Positions 1-8,772 are shown, counted from the first letter of the stretch. The stretch: 61,409 nt of DNA from Rhodovarius crocodyli (GCF_004005855.1 NZ_SACL01000017.1:1-61409); one strand, 5' to 3'. Translations and numbers: made by a program. The notes: generated by a model from the sequence alone, not told the origin.

Positions 1-226
1 AGGCCTGGAGGCGCGACTACAACGAGCGTCGCCCGCACTCGGGCCTCGGCTGGATGACGCCAAGGGACTACGCCAGCGCCTTCTGCGGAGAGACCGGCCG
101 GCACGCTGCGCAGGCTGATAGCTCCGCACACCGGCCTCTTGCCACCCACCAACACCAAGGCTCAAATCAACCCAGGACTCTCGTTATCGCTGGATGAGAA
201 ATGGGAGGCACGTCAGAGGCACGTCA
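1..226 (+). mobile_element. Right end of an IS3-family insertion sequence (left part outside window)
   Basis: Only the 3' end of the element is in the window: the transposase C-terminus followed by about 29 bases of non-coding end. IS3-family elements end in 5'-CA-3'. Here aggcacgtca occurs twice in direct tandem (206-215 and 217-226), so the exact end is either 215 or 226. From 227 onward the reading frame of an ATPase begins, which marks the junction. The left end, orfA and the target duplication cannot be seen. The family call is firm from the transposase motif; the end point is inferred. Confidence 0.7.
3..197 (+). CDS. IS3-family transposase OrfB, C-terminal fragment (5' truncated by window edge)
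   Basis: The frame opens at base 3 and stops with TGA at 195-197, giving about 64 residues. It begins AWRRDYNERRPHSGLGWMTP, the conserved end of the IS3-family DDE integrase core (rve_3: the tryptophan, the YNxxRPHS box and the tP.xyA region). The catalytic DDE residues lie upstream and are not in the window. The last ~40 residues (rich in H, Q and A) are a variable tail. Integrity of the whole transposase cannot be judged. It sits directly against the broken ATPase at 227, so the element probably caused that disruption. Confidence 0.85.
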   Translation, partial: AWRRDYNERRPHSGLGWMTPRDYASAFCGETGRHAAQADSSAHRPLATHQHQGSNQPRTLVIAG

Positions 227-553
227 CAGGATCTCGCGCTCGCGCTTTTTCTCTCCCGTGCGCGCAGTCTTGGCGGCACATTCTTCCTCGACGAACCCGG
301 GATCCACCTCGACGATCTCAACCGTGTGGGCTTGCTCGACATTTTGCAACCAACCGTGTTGGAGAACAGCGTGTCGCTCAATCTCGTCATCAAAACATCG
401 AGCCGAGCTCTTGCCCGTCACCTTATTGAGAAGTTCGCCCATGTGGGCCCTATCGAAACGCCAGCAGGCGCTTCGAATCCACTACGCGTCCTTGAGCTTG
501 ACGGCAACGGCTGTAGCGGGGTCGCCCTCAGCACAGTCTATCCGTTGACGTGA
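227..553 (+). pseudogene. SMC/RecN-like ATPase, C-terminal remnant cut by the IS element
   Basis: Reading in the frame of base 227, about 108 residues begin QDLALALFLSRARSLGG, then a Walker B box (TFFLDEP) and a D-loop (HLDDLNRVGLLD), followed by a segment typical of the C-terminal lobe of SMC-type ATPases, with TGA at 551-553. The Walker A, coiled coils and most of the ABC signature are missing because the IS end lies immediately upstream, within or just before the signature helix. An ATG at 194 allows a 119-residue frame, but it starts inside IS sequence. Base composition is visibly less GC-rich than the rest of the window, which suggests acquired DNA. The exact family (repair ATPase or mobile-element SMC) is not resolvable from this fragment. 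Confidence 0.65.
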
Positions 554-694
554 GTTCATTTGCGCCCATCCTCTCGGGGCGGAGGAATGGCGCATCCGAC
601 ACGATTCAAACTGGTAGCCTTTACCCTCGGAGGGTAGCGCTTCCACCGTGGGTAGCTGCTATCCCTCAGTAAATCATTAGGTTCCCAAAGAAAG

Positions 695-740
695 ACCAAG
701 GGGCAGCGCCCCTTGGTGGGGCCGAGGGGCGAAGCCCCTC
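695..740. repeat. GC-rich double hairpin of the dispersed palindromic family (copy 1)
   Basis: Two hairpins lie side by side: accaaggggc (695-704) pairs with gccccttggt (708-717) around a 3-base loop, and gaggggc (724-730) pairs with gcccctc (734-740). The second stem overlaps the stop codon of the aldehyde dehydrogenase (739-741). Similar hairpins recur at 20691-20904, 48357-48585 and 51930-52015, always at gene 3' ends. It may act as a terminator or mRNA-stabilising element for the minus-strand gene. Confidence 0.7.
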
Positions 741-2178
741 AGACGCCCGCCTGCGTCACGAACTTCGTGATCAGATAGGCTTCCGTCGCCTCAGACCCGC
801 CCTCGGTGCCGTAGCCGCTGTCGCGCACGCCGCCGAAGGGCACTTCCGGCAGGGCGAGGCCCAGGTGGTTGATGGTCATCATGCCCACCTCGACGCTGGA
901 GGCCAGCGCCTGCGCCGTGCGGTTGGAGGAGGTGAAGGCGTAGCTGGCCAGCCCGTAGGGCAGGCGGTTGGCTTCCGCCACCACGTCGTCGAACTCCTTG
1001 AACGGCGTCATCAGCGCGACGGGGCCGAACGGCTCCTCGTTCATGGCGCGCATGTCGGTGGTCGCACCCGCGATCACGGTCGGCTCGAAGAAGTAGCCCT
1101 TGTTGCCGATGCGGTTGCCGCCGGTCACGATCTCGGCACCCTTCTGGCGGGCGTCGGCCACCAGGGTCTCCATCACGGGCACGCGGCGGTCATTGGCCAT
1201 CGGGCCCATGGTCACGCCTTCCTCAAGGCCGTTGCCCACCTTCACCTTCTTCGTCTGCTCGACGAAGGTGGCGACGAAGCGGTCATACACCTTCTCCTGC
1301 ACTAGGAAGCGGGTGGGGCTGACGCAGACCTGGCCGGCATTGCGGAACTTGGACGTGGCCATGATCTTGGCCGCGGCCTCCACGTCGGCGTCGTCGAACA
1401 CCATCACCGGGGAGTGGCCGCCGAGCTCCATGGTCACGCGCTTCATGTGCTGGCCCGCGAGGCCCGCCAGCAGCTTGCCCACCGGGGTGGAGCCCGTGAA
1501 GGTCACCTTGCGGATGGTCGGGTGCGGGATCAAGTAGCCCGAGATCTCGGACGGCACGCCATAGACCAAGCTGATCACGTCGCCCGGCACGCCGGCATCG
1601 AGGAAGCAGCGGATCATCTCGGCCGGGGAGGCCGGGGTTTCCTCGGGCGCCTTCACGATGATGGAGCAACCGGTGGACAGCGCGGCGGACAGCTTGCGCA
1701 CGACCTGGTTGATCGGGAAGTTCCAGGGGGTGAAGGCGGCGACGGGGCCCACCGGCTCCTTGATCGCCAGCTGATAGACGTTGGGCGCGCGGGCCGGGAT
1801 GATCTGGCCGTAGGCGCGGCGAGTTTCCTCGGCGAACCAGTCGATGGTGTCGGCACCGGCCAGCACTTCCATCTTGGCTTCCGGCAGGGGCTTGCCCTGT
1901 TCCAGCGTCATGTAGCGGGCGATGGTGTCCGCGCGGCTGCGCAGCAGGTCGGCCGCCTTGCGCATCAGCTTGCCGCGCTCGAAGGCGGGCACCTTGCGCC
2001 AGGTGGCGAAGCCGCGCTCGGCGGCCGCCAGGGCGGCGTCGAGGTCCGCCTTGGAGGCATGGGCGACCGTGCCCACCACTTCCTCATTGGCGGGGTTCAG
2101 CACGTCGATGGTGCGGCCATCGGCGGCCCCGCGCCATTCGCCGGCGATGTGGAGCAGAACGTTGGGGTAGTCGGCCAT
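739..2178 (-). CDS. NAD(P)-dependent aldehyde dehydrogenase, succinate-semialdehyde dehydrogenase-like
   Basis: This 479-residue protein has the full length of the aldehyde dehydrogenase superfamily, which oxidises aldehydes to acids with NAD(P). Visible motifs are PWNFP (N153 oxyanion-hole Asn), K176 in [14 protein letters not shown] of the cofactor fold, the general base E251 in MELGGHSP and the nucleophile C285 in NAGQVC. The NAGQVC/SPTR context and overall pattern fit the GabD (succinate-semialdehyde) branch, but substrate cannot be fixed from sequence. A ggagat-type ribosome site precedes the ATG. The Bug-type binding protein just upstream on the same strand may be co-transcribed, suggesting uptake and oxidation of a related carboxylic substrate. 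Confidence 0.9.
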   Translation of the reverse strand: MADYPNVLLHIAGEWRGAADGRTIDVLNPANEEVVGTVAHASKADLDAALAAAERGFATWRKVPAFERGKLMRKAADLLRSRADTIARYMTLEQGKPLPEAKMEVLAGADTIDWFAEETRRAYGQIIPARAPNVYQLAIKEPVGPVAAFTPWNFPINQVVRKLSAALSTGCSIIVKAPEETPASPAEMIRCFLDAGVPGDVISLVYGVPSEISGYLIPHPTIRKVTFTGSTPVGKLLAGLAGQHMKRVTMELGGHSPVMVFDDADVEAAAKIMATSKFRNAGQVCVSPTRFLVQEKVYDRFVATFVEQTKKVKVGNGLEEGVTMGPMANDRRVPVMETLVADARQKGAEIVTGGNRIGNKGYFFEPTVIAGATTDMRAMNEEPFGPVALMTPFKEFDDVVAEANRLPYGLASYAFTSSNRTAQALASSVEVGMMTINHLGLALPEVPFGGVRDSGYGTEGGSEATEAYLITKFVTQAGV

Positions 2179-2232
2179 GGGTTATCTCCCGTTCGATACA
2201 ACGACTCTACGGATCACTGCCCTAGGTGGCAA

Positions 2233-3186
2233 TCAGCTGTCCCGTGACCAGGGGCGGCGCGCGAAAAGCGCCTTCACCCACTCGCCCTCACGGGTCATCA
2301 GTTCCTTGAACTCATCGCCCACCAGCGGGCGCAGCGGCAGGGAGGCCCGCTCGGCCTCCACCGCGAAGCGCGGGTCGGCGAAGGCCTGGCGGAAGGCGTC
2401 GCGCATGCGTTCCACCAGCTCGGGCGGCATGTTGGGCGGCCCGACGATCCCGCGGGAGGAGCCGATCACCACGTCGTAGCCCTGCTCCTTGAAGGTCGGC
2501 ACCTCGGCCGTGCCGGACCAGCGCGTGTTCGCCGCCTGGCCCAGCGCCCGGATGCGCCCTTCGCGCAGCAGGGCCGTGCTCTCGCCCATGTTGAAGCTGG
2601 CCACGTCGATCGAGCCCGTCAGCAGGTCGCGCTGGGCCAGCGCCGTGCCGTTATAGGGCGCGATCAGCGGGCGGATGTTCGTCACGTCCATCAGCGACAG
2701 CACCACCAGATGGTCATCCGAACCCACGCCGGCGGCCGTGCCGATGGAGACGGCCTCAGGCTTGTCGCGCAGGGCCGCGACCAGATCCTCCAGCGTGCGC
2801 AGGCGGGAATCGGCGCGCACGAACAGGCCCGACGGGTCCTCGACGACATTGGCGATGGCGGTGAAATCCTCGGCCCGCCAGCGGCAGGGGCGTTCCAGCG
2901 GCTGCGTCCAGATGGAGAGGTTGCCGAGCGCGCCGACCGTCGTGCCGTCCGGGATGCTGTTGAAGATCGCCTCATTGCCGATCTGCCCCGAGGCGCCGGG
3001 CCGGTTCACGAAGGCGAAGCGCATGCCGGGAAGCCGGGTGCCCGCATGGGCGAAGCCGAAGCGCGCCACGATGTCCACGCCGCCGCCGGGCGGATAGGGG
3101 ATGATGACTTCCGTGGTGCGGGCCTGGGCGAGGGCAGCGGCGGGCATGATGAACGGCGTGGCCAGCAGGGCGCGGCGGCTTGGCAT
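2233..3186 (-). CDS. Bug/TctC-family tripartite tricarboxylate transporter solute-binding protein
   Basis: About 317 residues. I start at the ATG at 3186 because ggaggaaacc lies just before it and the product then opens with a clean export signal (MPSRRALLATPFIMPAAALA); an in-frame start 36 bases upstream has no such support. After the signal come the Bug hallmarks: IIPYPPGGGVDIVAR, a PGASGQIGNE loop, and a two-lobed periplasmic fold ending at the family's normal length. Bug proteins bind carboxylates in the periplasm and usually deliver them to TctAB membrane proteins, none of which are in this window. It lies 54 bases upstream of the aldehyde dehydrogenase, on the same strand. Confidence 0.9.
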   Translation of the reverse strand: MPSRRALLATPFIMPAAALAQARTTEVIIPYPPGGGVDIVARFGFAHAGTRLPGMRFAFVNRPGASGQIGNEAIFNSIPDGTTVGALGNLSIWTQPLERPCRWRAEDFTAIANVVEDPSGLFVRADSRLRTLEDLVAALRDKPEAVSIGTAAGVGSDDHLVVLSLMDVTNIRPLIAPYNGTALAQRDLLTGSIDVASFNMGESTALLREGRIRALGQAANTRWSGTAEVPTFKEQGYDVVIGSSRGIVGPPNMPPELVERMRDAFRQAFADPRFAVEAERASLPLRPLVGDEFKELMTREGEWVKALFARRPWSRDS

Positions 3187-3266
3187 TGGTTTCCTCCGGA
3201 ATTGCCGGGAGGATAAGACCAAAGCGCGGTGATTGAAAGGCGGGGTGGTTGGCTGGAGGGGTTAGT

Positions 3267-3388
3267 GTTCTTTTTTATAAAAAAGAACCAAAAAATTTTT
3301 AGTTATTTTCTGGGCGTTTTAACGGGGAGGGATGCCATCATAATAACTAACAAAAGTCTTTTTGCTTCTTTTTCTACAGAAAAAGAAG
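3267..3388. repeat. AT-rich bipartite palindromic repeat (copy A)
   Basis: This lies between the Bug gene and rsh. It starts with a perfect 22-base palindrome (gttctttttta/taaaaaagaac, 3267-3288) followed by caaaaaa. It ends with gtctttttg and an 11-base-pair hairpin (cttctttttct 3365-3375, agaaaaagaag 3378-3388). Inside, ttagttatt (3299-3307) pairs with aataactaa (3342-3350). The same two ends recur in inverted orientation at 42656-42789, and the 3' hairpin alone at 61103-61124. The T-runs could also terminate transcription in both directions. Confidence 0.75.
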
Positions 3389-3412
3389 AATATCTATTCT
3401 AGCCTAGCTTCC

Positions 3413-5638
3413 TCACCCCTTCACCCGATCCACCCTGAACACCCCCTGGCAGGCGCGCAGCGACGCCATGATGTCCTGTAGGTGGCGGATGTCGCGCACC
3501 TCGGCCTCCAGCGTGATGTCGATCTCATCGGGCCGGCGGGCGATGCGCAGGGCATTCATCGCGCCCTTCTGGCTAGCCAGCGTGGTGGTGATGCCGGCCA
3601 GCACCTGCGGCTCGTTCACGGCCGAGACATGCAGCTTGGCCGTGCGGGGCTCGGCGCTGCCCGTGGCCCATTTCACCTCGAAGAAACGCTCGGGCGTCGC
3701 GGCGAAGGCGTCCAGGCTGTGGCATTCGCGCCTGTGGATGGTGATGGCGCGGCCGGTGTTGATAACGCCCACGATGGGCTCACCGGGCACCGGGCAGCAG
3801 CAGCCGGCGAAGTTGATGGGCGTGCCGGGCGGCAGGCCGGCGATGCCGGTGCTGTCCACGCCCTCGATCTCGCCGCGCTCGCGCCCCGTCAGCAGCGGGC
3901 CCGCGCCCAGCCGCCCGCGCGGGCGCGCCAGCATGAGGCTGTCGGGAGAGCGGGTCGGGCCGCGCAGCTCCGGCACGGCGGCGAACAGCACCTCACGCGG
4001 GCCGAGCGAGCCCGAGCCCACCGCGACATACAGATCGTCGAGCGTGGCCTGCTTCAGCGGCTTCAGCGCCGGCTCCAGCAGCTTCTCGTTGAAATCCAGC
4101 CCGTCCTGGCGGAAGGCCTTGGCGATGGCGGAGCGGCCTTCCTCACCGAACTTCTCGCGCTCGGCCGCCTGGGCGAAGCGGCGGATGCGGGCGCGGGCGC
4201 GGCCGGTGACGACGAAGTTCAGCCAATCGGGGTTGGGCTTGCCGCCACGCGCGGTGATGACCTCGATCTGGTCGCCGTTCGACAGCGGCTGGCGCAGCGG
4301 CATCACCTTGCCGTTCACCTTGGCGCCGACGCAGGTGTCACCCACCTGGCTGTGCACGCGATAGGCGAAGTCGATGGGCGTGGCACCCCGCGGCAGCTCG
4401 AACAGCTCACCCTTCGGCGTGAACACGAACACCACATCGGTGTGCAGTTCGAGCTTGGTATTCTCCAGCACGTCCTGCGGGTCGGCCGCGTTCTCGATGA
4501 TCTCGACGAGGGCCTTCATCCAGGGATAGCGGCGCGGCTGGGTGCCGTCGTCATTGCCCTGCTTGTAGACCCAATGCGCGGCGATGCCGTATTCCGCGAC
4601 CTCGTGCATCGCCTTGGTGCGGATCTGCACCTCGATCTTGGCGTGGCGCTTGGCGGGCACCGTCACACCCGTGTGCAGCGACTGATAGCCGTTGGCCTTG
4701 GGGGTGCTGATATAGTCCTTGAAGCGGCCCGGGATCACCCGATAGGCATCGTGCAGCGCGCCGAGCGCCACATAGCACTGGGATTTTTCCTCGACGATCA
4801 CGCGGAAGGCCATGACATCGGACAGCGCCTCGAAGGTCACGTCCTTGGCCTTCATCTTGCGCCAGATGGAGTAGGGGGATTTCTGCCGCCCCAGCACCTC
4901 GATGGCCTTGATGCCGTGGCGCGCCAGCACCTCGGCGATGTCCTTCTCGATCTCGCCGATCAGGTCGGCCGACTGGCCGCGCAGGAATGTCAGGCGCGAC
5001 TGGATGCCCTGCCAGGCTTCCTGGTTCAGCTCCCGGAAGGAAAGGTTCTCAAGCTCGGACTTGAAGCGTTCCAGGCCGATGCGTTCGGCCAGCGGGGCAT
5101 AGATGTCGAGCGTCTCTCGCGCCGTCTGGGCCCGTTTCTCGGGCTTGGGCACGTGATGCAGGGTCTGCATGTTGTGCAGACGGTCCGCGAGCTTGACCAG
5201 CAGGACGCGGATGTCCTCGCTGACCGCCACCAGCAGCTTGCGCAGGTTCTCGGCCTGCTTGGTGCGCTCGGACTGGACCTCGATGCGGGAAAGCTTGGTG
5301 ACGCCGTCCACCAGCTTCGCGACTTCGGCGCCGAAGCGGCGCTGGATGTCGGCCAGCGTATGCTCGGTGTCCTCGACCACGTCGTGCAGCAGGGCTGTCG
5401 CGATGGTGGCGGTGTCGAGCTTGTAGTTGGCGAGGATCCCGGCGACGGCGACCGGGTGGATGATGTAGGGCTCGCCGTTCTTGCGCGCCTGCTGGGCATG
5501 GGCCTCGGCGGCGAAGCGCGCGGCCTCGACGATGACGGCGCGATCAAGGCGCGGGTCCGCGTCGGCGGCGCGGTTGGCGAAGGCGATCGCTTCGGTCAGG
5601 CCGGGAATGGAGGCGGGGGGCGTGGCGCCCCCTGCCAT
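3413..5638 (-). CDS. rsh: Bifunctional (p)ppGpp synthetase/hydrolase, RelA/SpoT homologue
   Basis: The single Rsh enzyme of alphaproteobacteria makes and degrades the stringent alarmone (p)ppGpp. With the ATG at 5638 (gaggga nine bases before it) it has 741 residues; a TTG at 5686 would add 16. The hydrolase HD domain is intact: H61, H85-D86 in LLHDVVEDT and D152 in LADRLHNM. The synthetase follows (DVMAFRVIV, RFKDYISTPKANGYQSLHT). Then come a TGS domain (VFVFTPKGELFELPRGATP), a Cys-containing GCCCPVPGEPIVG segment and a C-terminal ACT domain. Both catalytic centres look active. It follows rpoZ by about 60 bases, the usual alphaproteobacterial arrangement. Confidence 0.97.
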   Translation of the reverse strand: MAGGATPPASIPGLTEAIAFANRAADADPRLDRAVIVEAARFAAEAHAQQARKNGEPYIIHPVAVAGILANYKLDTATIATALLHDVVEDTEHTLADIQRRFGAEVAKLVDGVTKLSRIEVQSERTKQAENLRKLLVAVSEDIRVLLVKLADRLHNMQTLHHVPKPEKRAQTARETLDIYAPLAERIGLERFKSELENLSFRELNQEAWQGIQSRLTFLRGQSADLIGEIEKDIAEVLARHGIKAIEVLGRQKSPYSIWRKMKAKDVTFEALSDVMAFRVIVEEKSQCYVALGALHDAYRVIPGRFKDYISTPKANGYQSLHTGVTVPAKRHAKIEVQIRTKAMHEVAEYGIAAHWVYKQGNDDGTQPRRYPWMKALVEIIENAADPQDVLENTKLELHTDVVFVFTPKGELFELPRGATPIDFAYRVHSQVGDTCVGAKVNGKVMPLRQPLSNGDQIEVITARGGKPNPDWLNFVVTGRARARIRRFAQAAEREKFGEEGRSAIAKAFRQDGLDFNEKLLEPALKPLKQATLDDLYVAVGSGSLGPREVLFAAVPELRGPTRSPDSLMLARPRGRLGAGPLLTGRERGEIEGVDSTGIAGLPPGTPINFAGCCCPVPGEPIVGVINTGRAITIHRRECHSLDAFAATPERFFEVKWATGSAEPRTAKLHVSAVNEPQVLAGITTTLASQKGAMNALRIARRPDEIDITLEAEVRDIRHLQDIMASLRACQGVFRVDRVKG

Positions 5639-5697
5639 GCTGCTTCCCTCGGGTTCCCGGAGGGGTTTCGGGTGCGGGTCCGGCAACCCGGCCTCTG

Positions 5698-6090
5698 TTA
5701 CTGGTCGTCGCCGAAGAGTTCGGCGCCGATCGCGGCCTCGATGTCCACGCCGTCCTCGGCGGCTTCGCCACCGCCCGGCAGTTCCTCGTTCACGTCCATC
5801 ACGCCGAAGATGTTCTCGTCGGTCGCGATCAGGTCCATCACCTCGTCCTCGACGGGCTCCGGCTCCGGCGCGCGGGACAGGGACTTGATCAGGTCGGCTT
5901 CCAGGTTCGGCAGCTCGACGGTCTGGTCCGCGATTTCGCGCAGCGCGACGACGGGGTTCTTGTCATTGTCGCGATCGACCGTCAGGCTCTCGCCGCGGCT
6001 GATGTTGCGGGCGCGCTGCGCGGCGTACAGAACCAGCTCGAAGCGGTTCGGAACCTGAAGGATGCAGTCCTCGACGGTAACGCGTGCCAT
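5698..6090 (-). CDS. rpoZ: RNA polymerase omega subunit
   Basis: 130 residues. The ATG at 6090 is preceded by caggagtaccc and gives the canonical omega start [20 protein letters not shown], followed by [12 protein letters not shown] and [11 protein letters not shown], the conserved core that clamps the beta-prime subunit. The acidic C-terminal extension (from about residue 75) is long, as in other alphaproteobacteria. A longer frame runs upstream but has no omega similarity. Order folK-rpoZ-rsh on one strand suggests one operon linking RNA polymerase assembly and ppGpp metabolism. Confidence 0.97.
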   Translation of the reverse strand: MARVTVEDCILQVPNRFELVLYAAQRARNISRGESLTVDRDNDKNPVVALREIADQTVELPNLEADLIKSLSRAPEPEPVEDEVMDLIATDENIFGVMDVNEELPGGGEAAEDGVDIEAAIGAELFGDDQ

Positions 6091-6181
6091 GGGTACTCCT
6101 GTACGCCGGTAATGCTGGAGCCTGACGGGCACCAGTGCGGAAACTTCCAGATAGCCACGGGCGGCCCGAAAGGCAAGCGCA

Positions 6182-6676
6182 TCAGGCCGGAAGCGGGTGA
6201 AGATCCTGTGGCGGCAGGGCTTCCAGCAGCGCATGGGCGGGCCCCAGCAGCGGGTGCACCCAGCCCGGCGCCACCTCCAGCAGCGGTTCCAGCACGAAGC
6301 GGCGGTCCTGCAGGCGCGGATGCGGCAGAATGAGGCCCGGCCCGCTGCGCACCGTCTGCCCATGCGCCAGCAGGTCGAGGTCGAGCGTGCGCGGCGCATT
6401 CACATAGGGGCGCTCGCGGTGGAAGCGGTCCTCGATGCCGTGTAGGGCGGCCAGCAGCGCGTCGGGGGCCATCGCGCCCTCCAGCCGCGCCACCCCGTTC
6501 ACATACCAGGGGGAGCCGGGCAGGGGCGGGATGGGCGCGCTTTCCCACCAGCGGGAGAGGGCGGCCAGGCGCATGCCCGGCAGCGCGGCCAGTGCCCCGG
6601 CCGCCGCGCGGCAGGTGGCCAGCGGCGCGCTGCCGTCGGCGCCGGGCAGGTTGGCGCCTATGCCGATCAGGATCAT
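6182..6676 (-). CDS. folK: 2-amino-4-hydroxy-6-hydroxymethyldihydropteridine pyrophosphokinase
   Basis: 164 residues, the usual HPPK size. The enzyme transfers pyrophosphate from ATP to the pterin alcohol in folate synthesis. Diagnostic motifs are the N-terminal IGIGANLP, the ESAP substrate segment ([20 protein letters not shown]), PRTLDLDLL with the Mg-binding Asp pair, and [16 protein letters not shown]. It is the first gene of the folK-rpoZ-rsh group, separated from rpoZ by 91 bases in which I see no hairpin. Confidence 0.95.
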   Translation of the reverse strand: MILIGIGANLPGADGSAPLATCRAAAGALAALPGMRLAALSRWWESAPIPPLPGSPWYVNGVARLEGAMAPDALLAALHGIEDRFHRERPYVNAPRTLDLDLLAHGQTVRSGPGLILPHPRLQDRRFVLEPLLEVAPGWVHPLLGPAHALLEALPPQDLHPLPA

Positions 6677-6790
6677 GCGGGCGGATTAGCACCCTGTGGC
6701 GTGGTTCCCAACTTCACCCTTGCGCCGCGCCTCGCGCCGCACAACCATGCGCCCACAAAGGTGCAAACGAATGCGCCGTGGAGGAAATTG

Positions 6791-7747
6791 ATGAGAATGA
6801 CCCGCCGTGGGGCTCTTGCCCTGCCGTGCACGCTGCTGGCTGCCCCGGCTCTCGGGCAGAGCTGGCCCGATCGCCCCATTCGCATGGTCATCGCCTTTCC
6901 GGCGGGTTCGGTGACGGACACGCTGTTCCGCAACCTGGCGGAACCTCTCAGCCATGCGCTGGGCCAGACGGTGGTCATCGAGAACCGGCCGGGCGGCAAT
7001 GGCGTGGTGGGCACCATCTCCGCCAGGACGGCGGCGGCGGACGGCAATACCTGGGTGGTGCTCTCGGTCACCAACGGGGCGCTGAACCCTTATACGGTGC
7101 GCAACCTCGGCTATGATCCGGTGAACGACTTCACCCATATCGGCCAGGTGGCAGAGGCGCCCTATCTGCTGGTGGCGCCGATGAACGGCGCGACCTCCAC
7201 CGCGGACCTGATCGCCCGCGCCCGGGCGCGGCCCGGCCAGCTGACCTTCAGCCACGGCAATTCCTCCGCGCTGATCGCCAGCGCCCAGATGAACCGCACG
7301 GCAGGCGTGACCATGACCGCCGTGCCCTATCGCGGCGGGCCCGAGGCGCTGACCGATGTGATGGCCGGGCGTATCGACAGCACCTTCACCGATTTCGCCA
7401 ACGGCATGGCCCAGGTGCGTGAGGGCCGGGTGCGCGCGCTGGGCGTGACCACCGCCCAGCCCTTCCCGCTGGCGCCCGAGATCCCGCCCGTGGGCGCGGC
7501 GGTGCCCGGCTTCTCCCTGACGGTGTGGTTCGGCCTGGCCACCGTGTCGCCCGCACCCGCCGGCGTGCAGGCCAAGGCCAATGCCGCCCTCAACCGCGTG
7601 CTGGCGGACCCCGAGGTGGGCGCACGCCTGGGCCGCCTCGGCTACACCCCCACGCCCGGCACCACCGAACATGCCAAGACCTTCCTGGCGAGCGAGATCG
7701 CGCGCTATGCGGAACTCGCCGCCGCCGTGGGGCTGGAGCGCCAGTGA
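6791..7747 (+). CDS. Bug/TctC-family solute-binding protein
   Basis: 318 residues from the ATG at 6791, chosen because gaggaa lies at 6781-6786 and the product opens with a signal peptide (MRMTRRGALALPCTLLAAPA, cleaved near ALGQ). The frame is open for 30 more codons upstream without a ribosome site. Family features are RPIRMVIAFPAGSVTDTL, IENRPGGNGVVGT and VPYRGGPEALTDVMAGRID. Its stop codon overlaps the ATG of the next Bug gene by one base, so the two are translationally coupled. The ligand is presumably a carboxylate, unknown. Confidence 0.92.
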   Translation: MRMTRRGALALPCTLLAAPALGQSWPDRPIRMVIAFPAGSVTDTLFRNLAEPLSHALGQTVVIENRPGGNGVVGTISARTAAADGNTWVVLSVTNGALNPYTVRNLGYDPVNDFTHIGQVAEAPYLLVAPMNGATSTADLIARARARPGQLTFSHGNSSALIASAQMNRTAGVTMTAVPYRGGPEALTDVMAGRIDSTFTDFANGMAQVREGRVRALGVTTAQPFPLAPEIPPVGAAVPGFSLTVWFGLATVSPAPAGVQAKANAALNRVLADPEVGARLGRLGYTPTPGTTEHAKTFLASEIARYAELAAAVGLERQ

Positions 7748-8706
7748 TGCTGCGCCGTTCCCTGTTGGCTGCACCTTTCCTGGCGACCCCTGCCTTCGCG
7801 CAGGCCTGGTCGCCGACGCGGCCCATCCGCCTGATCGTGCCCTTCGCGGCGGGCGGGGCGGCCGATAACGGCGCACGCGCCATCGGCGCGCGTATGTCGG
7901 AAACCCTCGGCCAGCCGGTGCTGGTCGAGAACCGGGGCGGCGGCGCGGGGGCCATCGCGGCCAATGCGGTGGCGGAGGCCGCGCCGGACGGGCACACCCT
8001 GCTCTGGGCCGGGCAGGCGGTCATCACGACCAACCCGCATCTGTATTCGCGGCTGAGCTATGACCCGGCGGCCTTCGTGCCGATCTCCAACGGCACGCGT
8101 CTGCCGCTGGTGCTGCACGTCCATCCGAGCTTCCCGGCCCGCAACCTGGCCGAATGGGTGGCCAAGGTGAAGGCGGAGCCGGGCCAGCATGCCTATGGCA
8201 CCGTCGGGCGCGGCGGCATGACCCATGTCTTCGCCGAGCAGGCCGAATCCATCATGGGGCTCGACCTGCAGGATGTGCCCTATCGCGGCTCCGGGCCCAT
8301 GCTGTCGGATGCGGTCGCGGGCAATGTGAAGATGTGCTTCGACGGCGTGCTTCCGGCCATCAACAATCACCGTGCCGGGCAGCTGCGCATCCTGGCCGTG
8401 AGTTCCGAGCGGCGGCTGGATGCAGCACCCGATATCCCGACCTTCGCCGAGCAGGGCTGGCCGCAGCTCACGGCCTATCTGTGGTTCGGCCTGTTCGGGC
8501 TGCGCGGGATGCCGGCGGGGTCCGTCGAGCGGCTGTCGGCCGCGGTGCAGGAGGCCGCTCGGCGGCCCGATATCCGCGAACGCATGGCCCGTGACGGCGC
8601 CGAGCCCGTGGGCAGCACGCCGCAGGAATTCGGCAACCTGGTCGAGCATGAGAGCACGATGTGGGGCGAGGTGATCAGGCGCGCCAATATCCGGCTGACG
8701 GATTGA
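7747..8706 (+). CDS. Bug/TctC-family solute-binding protein, tandem paralogue
   Basis: 319 residues starting at the ATG that shares its A with the preceding stop (TGATG at 7745-7749). It has a signal peptide (MLRRSLLAAPFLATPAFAQA) and the family motifs RPIRLIVPFAAGGAADNGAR, VENRGGGAGAIAANAV and VPYRGSGPMLSDAVAGNVK. The longer open frame reaching back to 7525 overlaps the previous gene and is a shadow. Two Bug proteins in a row followed by a ThDP enzyme suggest import of a keto or hydroxy acid that the enzyme then uses. No TctA/TctB genes are next to it. Confidence 0.92.
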   Translation: MLRRSLLAAPFLATPAFAQAWSPTRPIRLIVPFAAGGAADNGARAIGARMSETLGQPVLVENRGGGAGAIAANAVAEAAPDGHTLLWAGQAVITTNPHLYSRLSYDPAAFVPISNGTRLPLVLHVHPSFPARNLAEWVAKVKAEPGQHAYGTVGRGGMTHVFAEQAESIMGLDLQDVPYRGSGPMLSDAVAGNVKMCFDGVLPAINNHRAGQLRILAVSSERRLDAAPDIPTFAEQGWPQLTAYLWFGLFGLRGMPAGSVERLSAAVQEAARRPDIRERMARDGAEPVGSTPQEFGNLVEHESTMWGEVIRRANIRLTD

Positions 8707-8741
8707 GGGGCGCTTCCCCGGCTGCGCAAGCGGGTGCACAC

Positions 8742-8767
8742 TTCTTCCCATAACAAATAGGGAAGAA
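8742..8767 (+). promoter_or_regulatory. Hairpin that buries the ribosome-binding site of the ThDP enzyme
   Basis: ttcttccc (8742-8749) is perfectly complementary to gggaagaa (8760-8767), separated by a 10-base A/T-rich loop. The second arm is the Shine-Dalgarno sequence of the gene whose ATG is at 8773. Closing this hairpin would block initiation. No known riboswitch fold was recognised, so the trigger (if any) is unknown. Confidence 0.55.
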
Positions 8768-8772
8768 ACGCC

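Noticed and set aside
1-553. Phage or defence island at the left edge
   Set aside because: Only one IS end and one ATPase fragment are visible; nothing else supports a defence or prophage locus.
622-636. taccctcggagggta palindrome considered as a tRNA arm or attachment site
   Set aside because: No cloverleaf, anticodon arm or CCA context around it and no second copy in the window.
3482-6058. An 858-codon plus-strand frame opposite rsh and rpoZ
   Set aside because: Lies fully antisense to two certain genes and has no recognisable motif.
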